Below, one piece after another: positions 16,815 through 27,272 of a DNA stretch of 45,869 nt. Source of the DNA: Trichodesmium erythraeum GBRTRLIN201 (lineage in GTDB: Bacteria; Cyanobacteriota; Cyanobacteriia; Cyanobacteriales; Microcoleaceae); contig JAGGDU010000232.1 of assembly GCA_018457135.1 (NCBI GenBank), forward strand, positions 26,988 through 72,856, given 5' to 3'. A program made the translations under genes and the position numbers. Every line of letters begins with the position of its first letter. The first letter of the stretch is position 1. The notes under the pieces were generated by a model. That model did not search any database, had not been told where the DNA came from, and was given only the letters and a program-made list of their open reading frames with translations.

Positions 16815-18549
16815 AACATCAACCTACCTTTTTTTCCACAAAAAAAATTTTATAACATTTAGTATATCTTAATGTGCACTCTTTATCTCAAAATTTATAT
16901 CTTTGAAAATCTAAAAATTTAAATCTCAAGTAATAGAAATATTGGCCTTTATAAATGTAGCAATGCAATGAATCTTTGAGGGACAAAAACATATTAAAAC
17001 TTGAGGTAGTGAATTAACAGCCAAATAAAATGTTTAAGCATTTCTAATAATCTGGGAATAACACAAAATCTTAGGATATAACTATGCTGGAATTTATGGG
17101 AATTTATAAGCCATAGACTTGTTGCTTTATAACTTATAAAAATCCCCAAAATCCTTTGTCTTTTTTTCCTGCACTATGTTGATGAGTACTAATAATGCCA
17201 TTGATCATGTCATGTTCGTTTTCTAAATTCTCAGCTAGAGTTTGAAATAGTTTTTCCCATACCCCTGAATAGCTCCAACGACTAAAACGAGTATTGACGT
17301 TTGCCTTAGTCCCCAAATCTTTTTGGTAAGTCTCTGGTTCGGAATTCCATGTCTATACACATATAAAATAACTTTCACAAAGAGGTGTTTGTCTGCTGCT
17401 GTCCTCCCTCAAGTTTCTTCACGCCCTAGTAGTAAATTTTGAATGGATTCTTATTAGTCGTTCCTTTTTCTATAATGTCTAGTCATGTATTGTCGTTTAG
17501 AGCAGTCGGCGTACATAATTATGGTTATAAGTATTCTTTCATATCATAATATACCGTAAATGTCAACCCCTTGAATTGATGACATGTACTGGGATCAATG
17601 CTATTAAGTATTAAAGATAAAAGTCTATATTCTAGGAGCTAATGGCCATTTTACTCTAATCATTCTATGACGATCATCTTGTCCAGTACAAAAAAGATAA
17701 ACTTCCCATTATCAATTCTCAAAGAGTTGCTGTGATCAAATTACATAATAAGAATTTCCAATGAAGCATTTGAGCGTTTCTAGCTAAAAGTACAACAAAA
17801 ATGCTTCATAAAATCACAAATCTATTAAAATCAGCTAGATTTTTACTGAAGCGAATTTTTAACACTCAGAAGTTTTGCTTCTTAATCCGGAATGGTCAAC
17901 CACCATACTTGCAAAGCTAATGTCCACAACTATTACCGAGTATAGTTCCCATAATTGTACAACCCAAATCTACCAATAAGTTAACCTCCATTCCAAGGAG
18001 GAAAACCTCTGAAAAGAGTAACCATTTTTTCTTCTGGTATAGGTATATCTACATTTTTTTCCAAGGCTATCCCCAATAAAATAGCTAGTTAACTATATTG
18101 ATCAGCTATGAGCTGATTTGTGTATAGTGATACAAATTATTATTAAATAGGACTTTACTTCCAAAGTTGACTTAATAAAATTGATAGTGGTGTACAAGTA
18201 GTGATTTCTGTAGTTAGACTTCTGAGAGTGAAAAAAGTTTACTTATAAACATAAGTATATCTACAGAATTACCATAAAATTTATTATTTATTTATTTATT
18301 TTTTACGATCATGTTAGTTAGTAGAATAGGAGGAACTAACTTATGACTTAAGTCATCTTGATGTAGATAAGAGATATAGCAGTTCTAATATTAATAGGGA
18401 TAATAAAAAGAATCAAAGCCTTACAAATCAATACTTTTCATTTTTGAATTTTGAGTTGTACTTCCGTGATTTTGCACTACAAAAATTATCTTCTATTTTA
18501 TCCTTATTTTTAGAGTAAACTAAAAAACTAAACTACTTCTTTTTGATTA
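16815..18549. other. Long spacer upstream of psbK
   Basis: About 1.7 kb without an intact gene. It holds an IS5-type remnant (17134-17345), a short TTTA microsatellite (18286-18302) and AT-rich filler. Minus-strand frames around 17930-18060 give coding-like pieces (VTLFRGFPPWNGG, then VDLGCTIMGTILG) broken by stops, which I could not assign to a family. The psbK promoter presumably lies just after 16830. Confidence 0.6.
17134..17345 (-). pseudogene. Decayed IS5-family transposase fragment (IS427-like)
   Basis: The minus strand encodes YQKDLGTKANVNTRFSRWS, then GVWEKLFQTLAEN, then MINGIISTHQHSAGKK. This corresponds to the N-terminal half of IS5-family (IS427-type) transposases, in which RFxRWxxxGVWxxxF precedes the first catalytic Asp block, MIDxTxxRxHQHxAG. 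The catalytic Asp position is Asn here, and the frame ends soon after. The rest of the element is missing. Confidence 0.72.
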
Positions 18550-18903
18550 ATGGTGATACCTATGAAAACTGTTGATATTGATATCAAATATATTATTTTA
18601 GTTCCGCACCAACACTTAGACCTGAACCACGCAAATGATATGAAGGAGCAATTTATATCTCTACGAGGAAAACCATCCAATTTTTGGATTGTTGATATGG
18701 CAAATGTCGAGTCTATAGATAGTTCTGGTTTAAGTGTATTACTTACTGGTTTAGACATAGCTCGTAAAGATGGTTATCGTTTAGTGATTTGTAACCTAAA
18801 TCATCCTACAGTTAAGCTAGCTTTTGAGATTGCTCAATTAGATAGAGTTTTTCAAATGTTTAGTAATCTTGATGAAATTTTTTCGTACTTTAACTTAAAG
18901 TAA
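18550..18903 (+). CDS. STAS-domain protein (anti-sigma factor antagonist-like)
   Basis: The 117-residue protein is one STAS domain. It has an N-terminal strand (YIILVPHQHLDL), the strand WIVDMANVESID, and the loop SIDSSGLSVLL, in which the serine after Asp (DSSGL) is the residue phosphorylated in SpoIIAA/RsbV-type regulators. The helix VKLAFEIAQLDRVFQMF completes the fold. Such proteins bind anti-sigma kinases when unphosphorylated. No kinase, phosphatase or sigma gene is adjacent, so the partner is elsewhere. The ATG at 18562 is an alternative start with GGTGA just before it, shortening the protein by four residues. Confidence 0.87.
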   Translation: MVIPMKTVDIDIKYIILVPHQHLDLNHANDMKEQFISLRGKPSNFWIVDMANVESIDSSGLSVLLTGLDIARKDGYRLVICNLNHPTVKLAFEIAQLDRVFQMFSNLDEIFSYFNLK

Positions 18904-19365
18904 GCATAATGGTGTAAAGGCCAATAAAATTGTCCCAATTACTTAAATACAGAAATTAGAGATAATTTACAAGAAAGAGATTATACTCCTAAGAAAAGCG
19001 ATCATAGCTCCCACACTTTCTCCGCCAACCCCTCAAGAAATAGAAATCAAGAGCCGAAGGACTTTGAGTGATTAAGGATTTGTATAACGCTCAAAAATCT
19101 TGCTGAAGAACAACACCATAACTAGCAGTCATAGCTACCAGTCACTTTACCCCTAGTTACTGGTAAACGCAATGACTTCTCTTTCCAATTTTGATTGAGA
19201 GACACTCAGGGATGGCCGAGAAAATATAATTATTGGTGAGATTAGTCTTCCATATGCTTTAAGCATAGCAATTCTATATGGCCTACTTTGCCAATCTAAT
19301 TTATTTGGCTTTTTAGTGATGGTTAGAGAAAAATTGGTATCAACCCCTGGCCATACTTACTAAAA
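18904..19365. other. Spacer with decayed coding-like traces
   Basis: It contains the second copy of the 28-bp repeat. The plus strand gives unlinked coding-like pieces (TPQEIEIKSRRTLSD near 19035; ISLPYALSIAILYGLL near 19240) separated by stops and frame changes. They look like a decayed gene that I could not identify. Confidence 0.4.
18934..18961. repeat. 28-bp dispersed direct repeat, copy 2
   Basis: An exact match to 16421-16448, located 31 bases after the stop of the STAS gene. Confidence 0.75.
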
Positions 19366-19923
19366 TCAAGCATTACCAAGTGTAGGCATTTCTACAGAAG
19401 AATCAGACTGAGCAGGATCAAAAGCAGGTAGATCAAGACCACTAGTTTGACGGTTTCTAACTGCTAGACGATAACTAACACTTTGTAACTCTGTATGAAG
19501 CTGACGGTTTTCCTTTTGCAACATTTCAACTTTTTCCAGCACTTGTGTAAGTCGATCAGAAAATTTCTGACGATATACTTCTGGTAGTTCTTGTACTACT
19601 TGTTCTAGCATTTGGGAGCGGTCTGTTAATTCTTGTACAGAATGACGCAAATTATATATTTCTGCATCTCGCTCAGAAATTTGTTCTTGATAAAAAGTTA
19701 CTTGTTGTTCAACTTCATTGAGTTGTTCCTTTAAGCTTTGCATTTGAGACTGATAAGCTTCAGGAATAATAGGTTTTGGTACAATACTTGTATTTCCCTT
19801 AACTAAGCGAAAAAGTTCTTGAGACAATTGTTGAATTAATTGGTCTCGCATTTGTAGTTCTTCGTTAAGGCGAGAAAGTTCACCTTGAAGTTGTTGTGAA
19901 TTTAATTTTTGCATTTGGCTCAC
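19366..19923 (-). CDS. Conserved cyanobacterial coiled-coil protein
   Basis: A 185-residue protein dominated by two helical coiled-coil stretches (about residues 5-42 and 58-155), rich in Gln, Glu and Leu heptads, separated by a Pro-rich linker (VPKPIIPEAY). A short acidic/hydrophobic tail ends PTLGNA. There is no signal peptide, membrane segment or enzymatic motif. The coiled coils suggest a structural or scaffold role, but I do not know a function. It is a single gene between long spacers on the minus strand. Confidence 0.75.
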   Translation of the reverse strand: MSQMQKLNSQQLQGELSRLNEELQMRDQLIQQLSQELFRLVKGNTSIVPKPIIPEAYQSQMQSLKEQLNEVEQQVTFYQEQISERDAEIYNLRHSVQELTDRSQMLEQVVQELPEVYRQKFSDRLTQVLEKVEMLQKENRQLHTELQSVSYRLAVRNRQTSGLDLPAFDPAQSDSSVEMPTLGNA

Positions 19924-21063
19924 TTTAGTTTAGTTCCTTATTATTCAGTAATTCTTTTATACTATTTCTAAATTGTATAGCCCCAATAACTAATAAAATA
20001 ATAAATTACTGGAAGTGAGGAAAGTTTTCCCTTTATCCTTAATGTTACAGTTTTTATTTTTGAGTTAATCAAAAACTATTAAATATTTGAGTCTAAATTC
20101 TGATAGACTAGGTGATGTATAGCAATTGTCTTGACAGCATTAGCTTGGACAGAAGTTATACAAGAGGTAAATAGTAAAACTATTATACTCTGGTCATCTT
20201 GCTCTCTAAATACTTATCTCACGAATATAGTGAAGTGCTGTGAGGTGTTTAAAATTATTACAATAGGTTTAGTCTTGTTATATTAATACTAGGCAGTAAA
20301 CATTTAACCTACTTAAAGATCTGAATATTTGAATTTGTAAGCATAATTGGTTGAAGTGATAGCTATTGGTTGCAAAGATCGCAAGATCGCATTGGTTGTA
20401 TTACTAGCATATATCCTTTCTGAGAAACCTATAATTATCTATATAAATCCAGGATTATCTTATCATTATATTATAGATAACTTGTTCTATCCCTGTTTAT
20501 ACCTAGCAACGTTGGGGTTTCCAGATATCCCTGCACACGAGGATCAACTGCCCATCTAAGCTTGATTCACACTAGCATTTAAATCTCAATTGTAACTAAA
20601 ACCGGAATGTTCAAAATTTATAACACTCTCCATTCAATACAAGGACTTTTTCATATTTCCACAATTAGAGCAGGTCAAAAAGCTAGGATACTATTTCCCA
20701 ACAATTAATTATTAGTTGACAAGCGTATAATTCAAATTTGTAATTGCGCCTTTATTCTAAACTTGTAAAAACCCATATTAGGGCTCAGCTCTTAGTGCGG
20801 GGATGGGTTATGATGTAACATCATTCGTGATAAATTTAAGTCTTCTATTACTATTTGCTTGTGGTTAAGAACCAAATAAGTAGTTAATTTATGTAATGCA
20901 TCTTTTCTGATATTAGTTATCCTGTTGTTTAACTGAGTTATCTTGAGTTGTATTTTCTTTGAATTGAAGAATCAAAAACTTAGTTTTACGCCTATTCAAA
21001 TATTGCAATAAATAGAGTTTAGATTATAACTTTCAGATTAATTTAGCACTTTTAAATACTTTA
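19924..21063. other. AT-rich spacer of about 1.1 kb
   Basis: No gene is recognised. An open plus-strand frame near 20347-20559 begins at TTG and has no protein-like features. The minus strand at about 20480-20555 gives a coding-like piece (WAVDPRVQGYLETPTLLG) that ends at stops and could be a gene relic, unassigned. Confidence 0.45.
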
Positions 21064-21342
21064 TCAGTCAATCAATTTCATACCTAAATCTACGTCAACT
21101 ACATCTACTAATTTATCAAGAATTTTGGTTGCTGTTTCTATTTTAAAGCTTGCAAAACAAGGGCTTGCTTTTCTGCTGATAGTTACAAATTTAGGAGTTA
21201 TATTATCTGGCAAGATTTTATAAGTTTTAACCCCTCCAATTATTGGTAATTTAATACAAACTACCCCTCTTGCTCCCCTCCTACTGACCAGATATTTGAG
21301 CAAAGCAATATTTCCAAACTTCTGATGAGTACCTGAAAGCAT
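21064..21342 (-). CDS. Hypothetical protein, possibly a gene relic
   Basis: A 92-residue frame from an ATG, with mixed hydrophobic and charged composition (GVVCIKLPIIGGVKTYKILP in the middle, an acidic VDVVDVD near the end). I do not recognise a family, and no clear ribosome binding site precedes it. It sits alone in a 2-kb gene-poor stretch. It could be a real small protein or a fragment of a decayed gene. Confidence 0.28.
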   Translation of the reverse strand: MLSGTHQKFGNIALLKYLVSRRGARGVVCIKLPIIGGVKTYKILPDNITPKFVTISRKASPCFASFKIETATKILDKLVDVVDVDLGMKLID

Positions 21343-22118
21343 ATTTAGGAGCGCATTTAAACAATTAATAGTACTAATAATTCTTAGGTTTAACTATTGA
21401 TACCAGGAGTTTATGCAAGTCTATAACAGTAGAAAATTTAATTTTACTACTGCGATTATGTTGGTTATGATTCTATATATTTATGATTAACCATAAACCC
21501 CAATTTATTTGCATCACGGGCTACAGAGCTTGTGTTTAAAAAGTAAGGTTTTTTTGTTAGTTATTTGGGTCTAACTTAGTTTTATATCCTAGTAACATAT
21601 AGATAGAAATAGAGAATTGGAGATTATTATAAATAATAGCGCATTATAGATAGTAGTTACTAGTCTTACTTAGTGTACTGAAGCTTTTCGTTTCCACCGA
21701 AGCTATCATATATATGGCAATATTCAGGAATAGTTTTTGAGATGTTAATCCTACTTTATTGAAATTCTCCCTAGGCTAAAGGCAAGGAGACTGAAACTAA
21801 GGTTGAGCGTCCTCGACAGGTTGATGTTTTGAACTTACTACACCCTCTGCGCTTTTTATGCTTCTGCTTTTTATGTCGTGAGAGTAAAACTTGACCCTAG
21901 TTAAACTCCTTGCCTCCACACCTATTTTTTGTCTCAAGCTATCAAGCTGAGAATAATTAATTAATGCTTAGTATAACATCTGTGTTTCTTCAAAAAAAAC
22001 AACTAAACATTTGCCAGCTTATGGATGAGGCTTTAAACCAAATTTTTTAGTAATGCTGAATGGTAGTTGAAACTCTGACTATACTCTTGTAGAAAAAATT
22101 ACAATGCACAATTAGCTA
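21343..22118. other. Spacer downstream of rpsF
   Basis: It holds an imperfect hairpin at about 21766-21791 (TTCTCC ... GGAGA) of the kind seen at IS200/IS605 ends, but no transposase remains. A segment near 22020-22060 resembles the dispersed repeat near 13585. No gene is recognised. Confidence 0.4.
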
Positions 22119-22472
22119 CTATTCTGCTAATGCTACTGCTGGCTCTAAGTTTTTTTGAGTATCTGTTTCAGGAGTTTTGGGTAGTTCCTGTTTAACTGTT
22201 AAGTAACGAATCACTTCTTCACTTAAACGCATTGCCCTCTCTAAAATTGCTATTTGAGTAGGAGGCCCTTGGTAGTTCATCTGAATATATATACCTTCGC
22301 GTTGGTTATTGATCTCATAAGCTAAACGAAGTTTACCACGATGTTGAATTTTGATATCGTAAGCTCCCTGTTCCTCTAACATACTTTTATATTTTGTAAT
22401 TGCCTGCTCTACTTTTTCTTCAGTCATATCTGGGCGCAGGATATACATTGTTTCGTAAATGAATTTATTCAT
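22119..22472 (-). CDS. rpsF: 30S ribosomal protein bS6
   Basis: The 117-residue protein begins [21 protein letters not shown] and continues with [27 protein letters not shown] and [17 protein letters not shown]. This is the full bS6 fold, which binds 16S rRNA with bS18 in the platform of the small subunit. The C-terminal 20 residues are a variable tail. The start at 22472 is fixed by a strong AAAGGAGAT eight bases upstream; a longer frame to 22532 lacks family similarity. In many bacteria rpsF lies with rpsR or ssb, but here it is alone except for the Tic20 homologue upstream on the same strand (117 bases). Confidence 0.97.
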   Translation of the reverse strand: MNKFIYETMYILRPDMTEEKVEQAITKYKSMLEEQGAYDIKIQHRGKLRLAYEINNQREGIYIQMNYQGPPTQIAILERAMRLSEEVIRYLTVKQELPKTPETDTQKNLEPAVALAE

Positions 22473-22479
22473 GAAAATA

Positions 22480-22488
22480 ATCTCCTTT
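22480..22488 (-). promoter_or_regulatory. Strong Shine-Dalgarno of rpsF
   Basis: AAAGGAGAT on the minus strand, seven to eight bases before the ATG at 22472. It decides this start over the longer frame, and it is unusually strong for this window, where most genes lack a clear site. Confidence 0.75.
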
Positions 22489-22589
22489 TGGACTACATGG
22501 CTTCTAATAAAACCTATAATTGGAAGAAGCAAGGATGTTTAAGCTGAGAAAATTTTTGCTAACAATTTTAGTGCTTATCTGAAAAATTT

Positions 22590-23063
22590 TTAGCGGACTT
22601 GCATATAAACAGCATCAGAAATAGTTGGTATTTCTGCATAACGGCCAATTGCTGACTGAATTACTGTATAGATGAATGATCCTAAAATTCCTAGGAATAT
22701 CATATTAGAAAGAGTCTCCAGAATAAATCCTCCTAAAGCACTGCCTAATACTGATAGAATTAGAGAACATAAAATCAAAACAATATCCAATAGAATGGCC
22801 TGCATCGTATTAAAACGAATAAAGTGAGATATATTATTATTTCTAACTACGAGTAAAAATAAAGCCAGAAATATAATGAAGCCAGAGAAAGGTATACCTT
22901 GGTAAATTTGTAATAAAGGTAGAAGAGGGATTAAAATTAGTTTTAAGGGAGGAAACTGTTGAAATAAGTATCTTCCATACTCTAATCCATCTAGTAAGGG
23001 TAATAGGTAAGGTAAACAGGCAAAAATTCGGTCTTGAACCGTTGTGGAACCACGCCAAGTCAT
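22590..23063 (-). CDS. Tic20 family membrane protein
   Basis: The 157-residue protein has four predicted membrane segments (about residues 14-30, 42-72, 86-112 and 118-138). It begins with the family's RIFACLPYLLPLLDGLEYG block and has the conserved FIRFNTMQAILLDI motif between helices two and three. Tic20 is a core subunit of the chloroplast inner-envelope protein import channel. The role of cyanobacterial homologues is not settled. The ATG at 23063 gives the usual short N-terminus. rpsF follows on the same strand after 117 bases, so co-transcription is possible. Confidence 0.9.
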   Translation of the reverse strand: MTWRGSTTVQDRIFACLPYLLPLLDGLEYGRYLFQQFPPLKLILIPLLPLLQIYQGIPFSGFIIFLALFLLVVRNNNISHFIRFNTMQAILLDIVLILCSLILSVLGSALGGFILETLSNMIFLGILGSFIYTVIQSAIGRYAEIPTISDAVYMQVR

Positions 23064-23804
<741 letters not shown>

Positions 23805-24002
23805 TTATTCTATCCTGTCAATACGAAAACCCATTTTACACTCATACTGACCTGGTTTAGTTTCTATTAATTTAGGAACTAGATGACTACAGCTAAGTTG
23901 ACCACTTTTCCAACGGAGTTGACTACTTTGATATGCTAATAAACAACCTTGACAAATTCTTTGAGGAGCCAAAAGCTGATTTTCTATTAGAATAACTAAC
24001 AT
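23805..24002 (-). CDS. Small cysteine-containing conserved cyanobacterial protein
   Basis: A 65-residue protein with ICQGC (CxxC) in the first third, then SGQLSCSH and YECKMGFRI. The four cysteines and one histidine are spaced as in small zinc-binding proteins. I recognise the LRWxxGxLxC ... YxCxMGFRI pattern as conserved among cyanobacteria, function unknown. The ATG at 24002 is clear. It is single, with about 230 bases to the methyltransferase gene upstream on the same strand. Confidence 0.68.
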   Translation of the reverse strand: MLVILIENQLLAPQRICQGCLLAYQSSQLRWKSGQLSCSHLVPKLIETKPGQYECKMGFRIDRIE

Positions 24003-24230
24003 AATTAAACTTATTAGAATATCTCAGAATATCCCATCTGATTTTTTAATTCTAATTAAAACCATGAATTAAGCTATATAGAAGAAAATGGGTATATAAT
24101 TTAATATTTCATACCTTAAATTAACATTTAAGAAATTAACATTTAGGATATTTTATTCAAAGTAAAGTAAAGGGTAATCTCATGAAAATTTTATAAATTT
24201 TCTACTGATTTATACCAACTGAAAATCAAG

Positions 24231-25112
24231 TTAAGTATTTATTAATTGTTTATTGCCACGCAAGAGGCCAAATTTAATTAATCCTCGTTCATAGCCACGG
24301 CTCATTAATTCTAGGGAAATAGCTGCTTGAATAGTTGTCCAATTACTGAAGAGTAAACTAACAATAACTTTAGGGTCAAAAGCTGATTCAATTACCACAT
24401 CCCAAAAGGGGGCAACAGCAGTTGACCAGTCAGCAATAGAGATATTTTGAAAGCTAATATTCTCGGCGATCGCTTCATACTCTGACAAAGAAATAACATA
24501 AGGTAAAGCATAAACCCGATAAATGTCAGCTAAGTGTCTGCGTTCATCATCAGTCAGTTGTCCTAAATAGCCATCTAGTGTACGATGACACCAAGTTGCC
24601 ATAATTATCCTACCACCAGGTTTCAATACTCGATGACATTCTTGCAAAAATTTCTTTTTATTAGGCATATGCTCTCCACTTTCTAAAGACCAAACCAAAT
24701 CATAAGACTGATCAGTAAAGGGCATATCTAAAGCATCTGCCACTATAAAATTGGTCTGTTGACTTAAGTTAGCTGACTCTGCACGTTCCTCAGCTCTTTT
24801 GGCTTGCACAGGAGAAAGGGTGATGCCAGTAGCAGTAGCGTTAAACTTTTCGGCTAAGTACAGTGTACTACCACCGATGCCACAACCTACATCAAGAATT
24901 GAGGTAGGGGGCCATAAACTTGATGCTTGATTTTCAGATCCCCAGTGAAGTAGTTCCTCAATCATATCTATTTGAGCTTGTCGCCTGGTTTTTTTCTGTT
25001 TGCCATCTGGACCATAGTAACCGTGATGCATATGTTCGCCCCATGCCTGTTCCCACAGACTGGAGGAAGCATCATAGAATTTTTGAATTTTTTCGATTAG
25101 AGTTGAGGTCAT
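24231..25112 (-). CDS. Gamma-tocopherol methyltransferase-like SAM methyltransferase
   Basis: The 293-residue class I methyltransferase has the SAM-binding loop ILDVGCGIGGS, then DALDMPF, and the post-motif LQECHRVLKPGGRI. The N-terminal KIQKFYDASSSLWEQAWGEHMHHGYYG block is the signature of the tocopherol methyltransferase (VTE4-type) group, which methylates gamma- to alpha-tocopherol; related sterol and other small-molecule methyltransferases share the fold. It is soluble or peripheral at the membrane. Homogentisate phytyltransferase, an earlier enzyme of the same pathway, is encoded 4.5 kb away on the opposite strand, which supports the call. The ATG at 25112 is preferred over a GTG at 25139. 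Confidence 0.82.
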   Translation of the reverse strand: MTSTLIEKIQKFYDASSSLWEQAWGEHMHHGYYGPDGKQKKTRRQAQIDMIEELLHWGSENQASSLWPPTSILDVGCGIGGSTLYLAEKFNATATGITLSPVQAKRAEERAESANLSQQTNFIVADALDMPFTDQSYDLVWSLESGEHMPNKKKFLQECHRVLKPGGRIIMATWCHRTLDGYLGQLTDDERRHLADIYRVYALPYVISLSEYEAIAENISFQNISIADWSTAVAPFWDVVIESAFDPKVIVSLLFSNWTTIQAAISLELMSRGYERGLIKFGLLRGNKQLINT

Positions 25113-25940
25113 TTCAGTTATTACCTTATCAGTTATCACCTGATCAGCACTAACCTCTTAAGCTAGAGACTTGAAAACCATAATTTTCTTTTTTATCTCT
25201 TTGAAAAGGGAAGTTTGATATGTTTCTTTGTAGCTATAATTATAGACTAATTTTGGTTTTGACTTGTCTATAGATAAAAATATTGGTTAAGTACACTTCT
25301 TATTTATGTGATACAAGTTTAATATATACAGGACTTACGCTATAAAATAAGAAATGTAGTTGTGATGGATAATTTACCTTCAAATAAACTAGCATCAATT
25401 AAACATGGAATAGAATCCATAGGATAAAAAGTTTTAAATTTATCTGTATATTCGCCGGACTTTAATTCTTAAGAAATTAAGGTGGTAGTAGTTGAAATAT
25501 TTTTGAAGGAGTTTTTGCCTAATAAAGTAAAGAAATGGTTGATATAATTATCTGGAAGCGACACTTAAGTTAACGAGTCCTCAACATTTAAAAAATTGGT
25601 TTGCTAAGTGTTATTACTGTACTATTAAACAACGAAAAGTACTGCATCTTTTTGTGGCGTTGCGATAGAGTCAGGATTTTGTGTTGAAAAGGTTTATAGA
25701 AAATCAAGCTACACTGGCCTGTATCCAGTGTTCATCTCATGCTGACCCTATCTCTTGCCTCTTATACCAATTTCCTCAAGTTAGATTAAATATAATTTGA
25801 CATCTTGGCTTTCAAGTTTGAAATTATTACTTTTACAACTGAAGTTTTAAGTTGATGAAATAGGTATTACCTCTTAAGGAGGAGCTAACCCTAACAGGGG
25901 ATCAAGCTAAAAATGTAAACATACATACTAAAAAATTGCA
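25113..25940. other. Spacer between the divergent tocopherol methyltransferase and ktrB genes
   Basis: It contains ACAGGACTTACGC (25328-25340), matching the ends of the short elements at 34593 and 41556, and the IS630-type remnant. Promoters of both divergent genes must be here, but I could not place them. Confidence 0.6.
25362..25626 (+). pseudogene. C-terminal remnant of an IS630-family transposase
   Basis: The plus strand gives VMDNLPSNKLASIKHGIESIG, then VYSPDFN, and after several stops and a frame change HLKNWFAKCYYCT. This is the end of an IS630-type DDE transposase: the MDN(L)PxH Asp block, the YSPDLNPIE Glu block (here damaged) and the closing NWFxxCxYC. At least five stops make it long dead. 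Confidence 0.7.
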
Positions 25941-27272
25941 ATGACTGTAGCTCGAAGGATTTGTCAAGGCTTTGTTATTGTCATTACTATTGGCAGTATA
26001 TTACTAATGCTACCTATCTCTATGAGTAATGGGAATTGGAGTCATCCTGTAACTGCTTTATTTACAGCTACTTCTGCTGTTTGTGTAACTGGACTATCTG
26101 TTGTAAATGTGGGGGAATATTATTCATTTTGGGGACAGTTATTCCTGTTATTATTGGTTCAAATTGGAGCTTTGGGTTATATGACTGCTACGACTGTTCT
26201 TTTGTTGTTGCTGGGTCATAAATTTGGTCTTCGGCAAAAAGTTGCTGTTCAGCAATCTTTGGAACAGGTGGGACTAGCAGGTGTGGAGGGTTTAATTAAG
26301 TCAATTTTAGCAACAACAATTGTGTTTGAGTTGACTGGTATTTTGTTATTATTGTTAGTTTTTGTGCCAATTTATGGCTTTCAAGAAGGTCTTTGGTATT
26401 CTATTTTTCATAGTGTTAATTCTTTTAATAATGCTGGTTTTAGTTTGTATTCGGATAGCTTTGTTCAATTTGTAAAGTCTCCTTTACTAAATTTTGTGAT
26501 TACTGGTTTGATTATATTTGGTGGATTGGGCTATCAGGTGATTATGGAAATGTATTCATGGGTTAAAGATCGTTGCCAAGGAAAACAAGCTTTTCACTCT
26601 TTTTCTCTACATTTTAAAGTAGTTACTAGTACTACTATTTTTCTGTTAATAGTTGGTTTGATTGCGTTTTTTATTGCTGAATTTCATAATCCTAATACTC
26701 TAGAAAATTTAAATTTAGGGGAAAAATTAATTGCTGCTTGGTTTCAATCTGTTACTACTAGAACTGCTGGTTTTCATACTATTGATATTGATAATTTTAC
26801 TGATGCTGGTTTGTTTTTGACAATTGCTTTAATGTTTATTGGTGCTAGTCCGGGTAGCACTGGAGGAGGTATTAAAACTACAACTTTTACTATATTATTT
26901 AATAGTACTAAAGCAGCTCTACAAGGTAGGGATGAAGTATTATGTTATCAACGCAAGATTCCTATGATAGTTATTATTAAGGCTATTGGTATAGTTTTTG
27001 CATCAAGTTTATTAGTGGTTTTTGCTACTACTGTAATTGCATTTACTGACCGACAGTTAGAATTGACTGAGATTTTCTTTGAGGTTGTATCTGCTTTTGC
27101 TACGGTGGGTTTATCTAAAGGGGTGACTTCTAATTTTACAATTCCAGGACAATTAGTTTTAATTACAATAATGTATATAGGTAGAGTGGGTGTATTATTG
27201 TTGGTTTCTACTGTTTTTGCGCAACAAAAACCTAGTGCGGTTGAATATCCAGAGGAAAATTTATTTGTATAA
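25941..27272 (+). CDS. ktrB: Potassium uptake transporter subunit KtrB
   Basis: The 443-residue polytopic membrane protein belongs to the Trk/Ktr/HKT superfamily. Four pore-loop repeats with the selectivity-filter glycine are visible: SAVCVTGLSVV, NSFNNAGFSLY, TRTAGFHTID and FATVGLSKG. The GASPGSTGGGIKTTTF motif in the third repeat is typical of this family, which lets K+ (often driven by Na+) through a dimer gated by a cytosolic KtrA ring. The KtrA gene is the next plus-strand gene but begins 1.26 kb later, so they may have separate promoters. The ATG at 25941 is clear. Confidence 0.94.
   Translation: MTVARRICQGFVIVITIGSILLMLPISMSNGNWSHPVTALFTATSAVCVTGLSVVNVGEYYSFWGQLFLLLLVQIGALGYMTATTVLLLLLGHKFGLRQKVAVQQSLEQVGLAGVEGLIKSILATTIVFELTGILLLLLVFVPIYGFQEGLWYSIFHSVNSFNNAGFSLYSDSFVQFVKSPLLNFVITGLIIFGGLGYQVIMEMYSWVKDRCQGKQAFHSFSLHFKVVTSTTIFLLIVGLIAFFIAEFHNPNTLENLNLGEKLIAAWFQSVTTRTAGFHTIDIDNFTDAGLFLTIALMFIGASPGSTGGGIKTTTFTILFNSTKAALQGRDEVLCYQRKIPMIVIIKAIGIVFASSLLVVFATTVIAFTDRQLELTEIFFEVVSAFATVGLSKGVTSNFTIPGQLVLITIMYIGRVGVLLLVSTVFAQQKPSAVEYPEENLFV

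Noticed and set aside
20347-20559. A 70-codon plus-strand open frame with hydrophobic segments
   Set aside because: TTG start, no ribosome binding site, and the opposite strand shows an equally coding-like relic.
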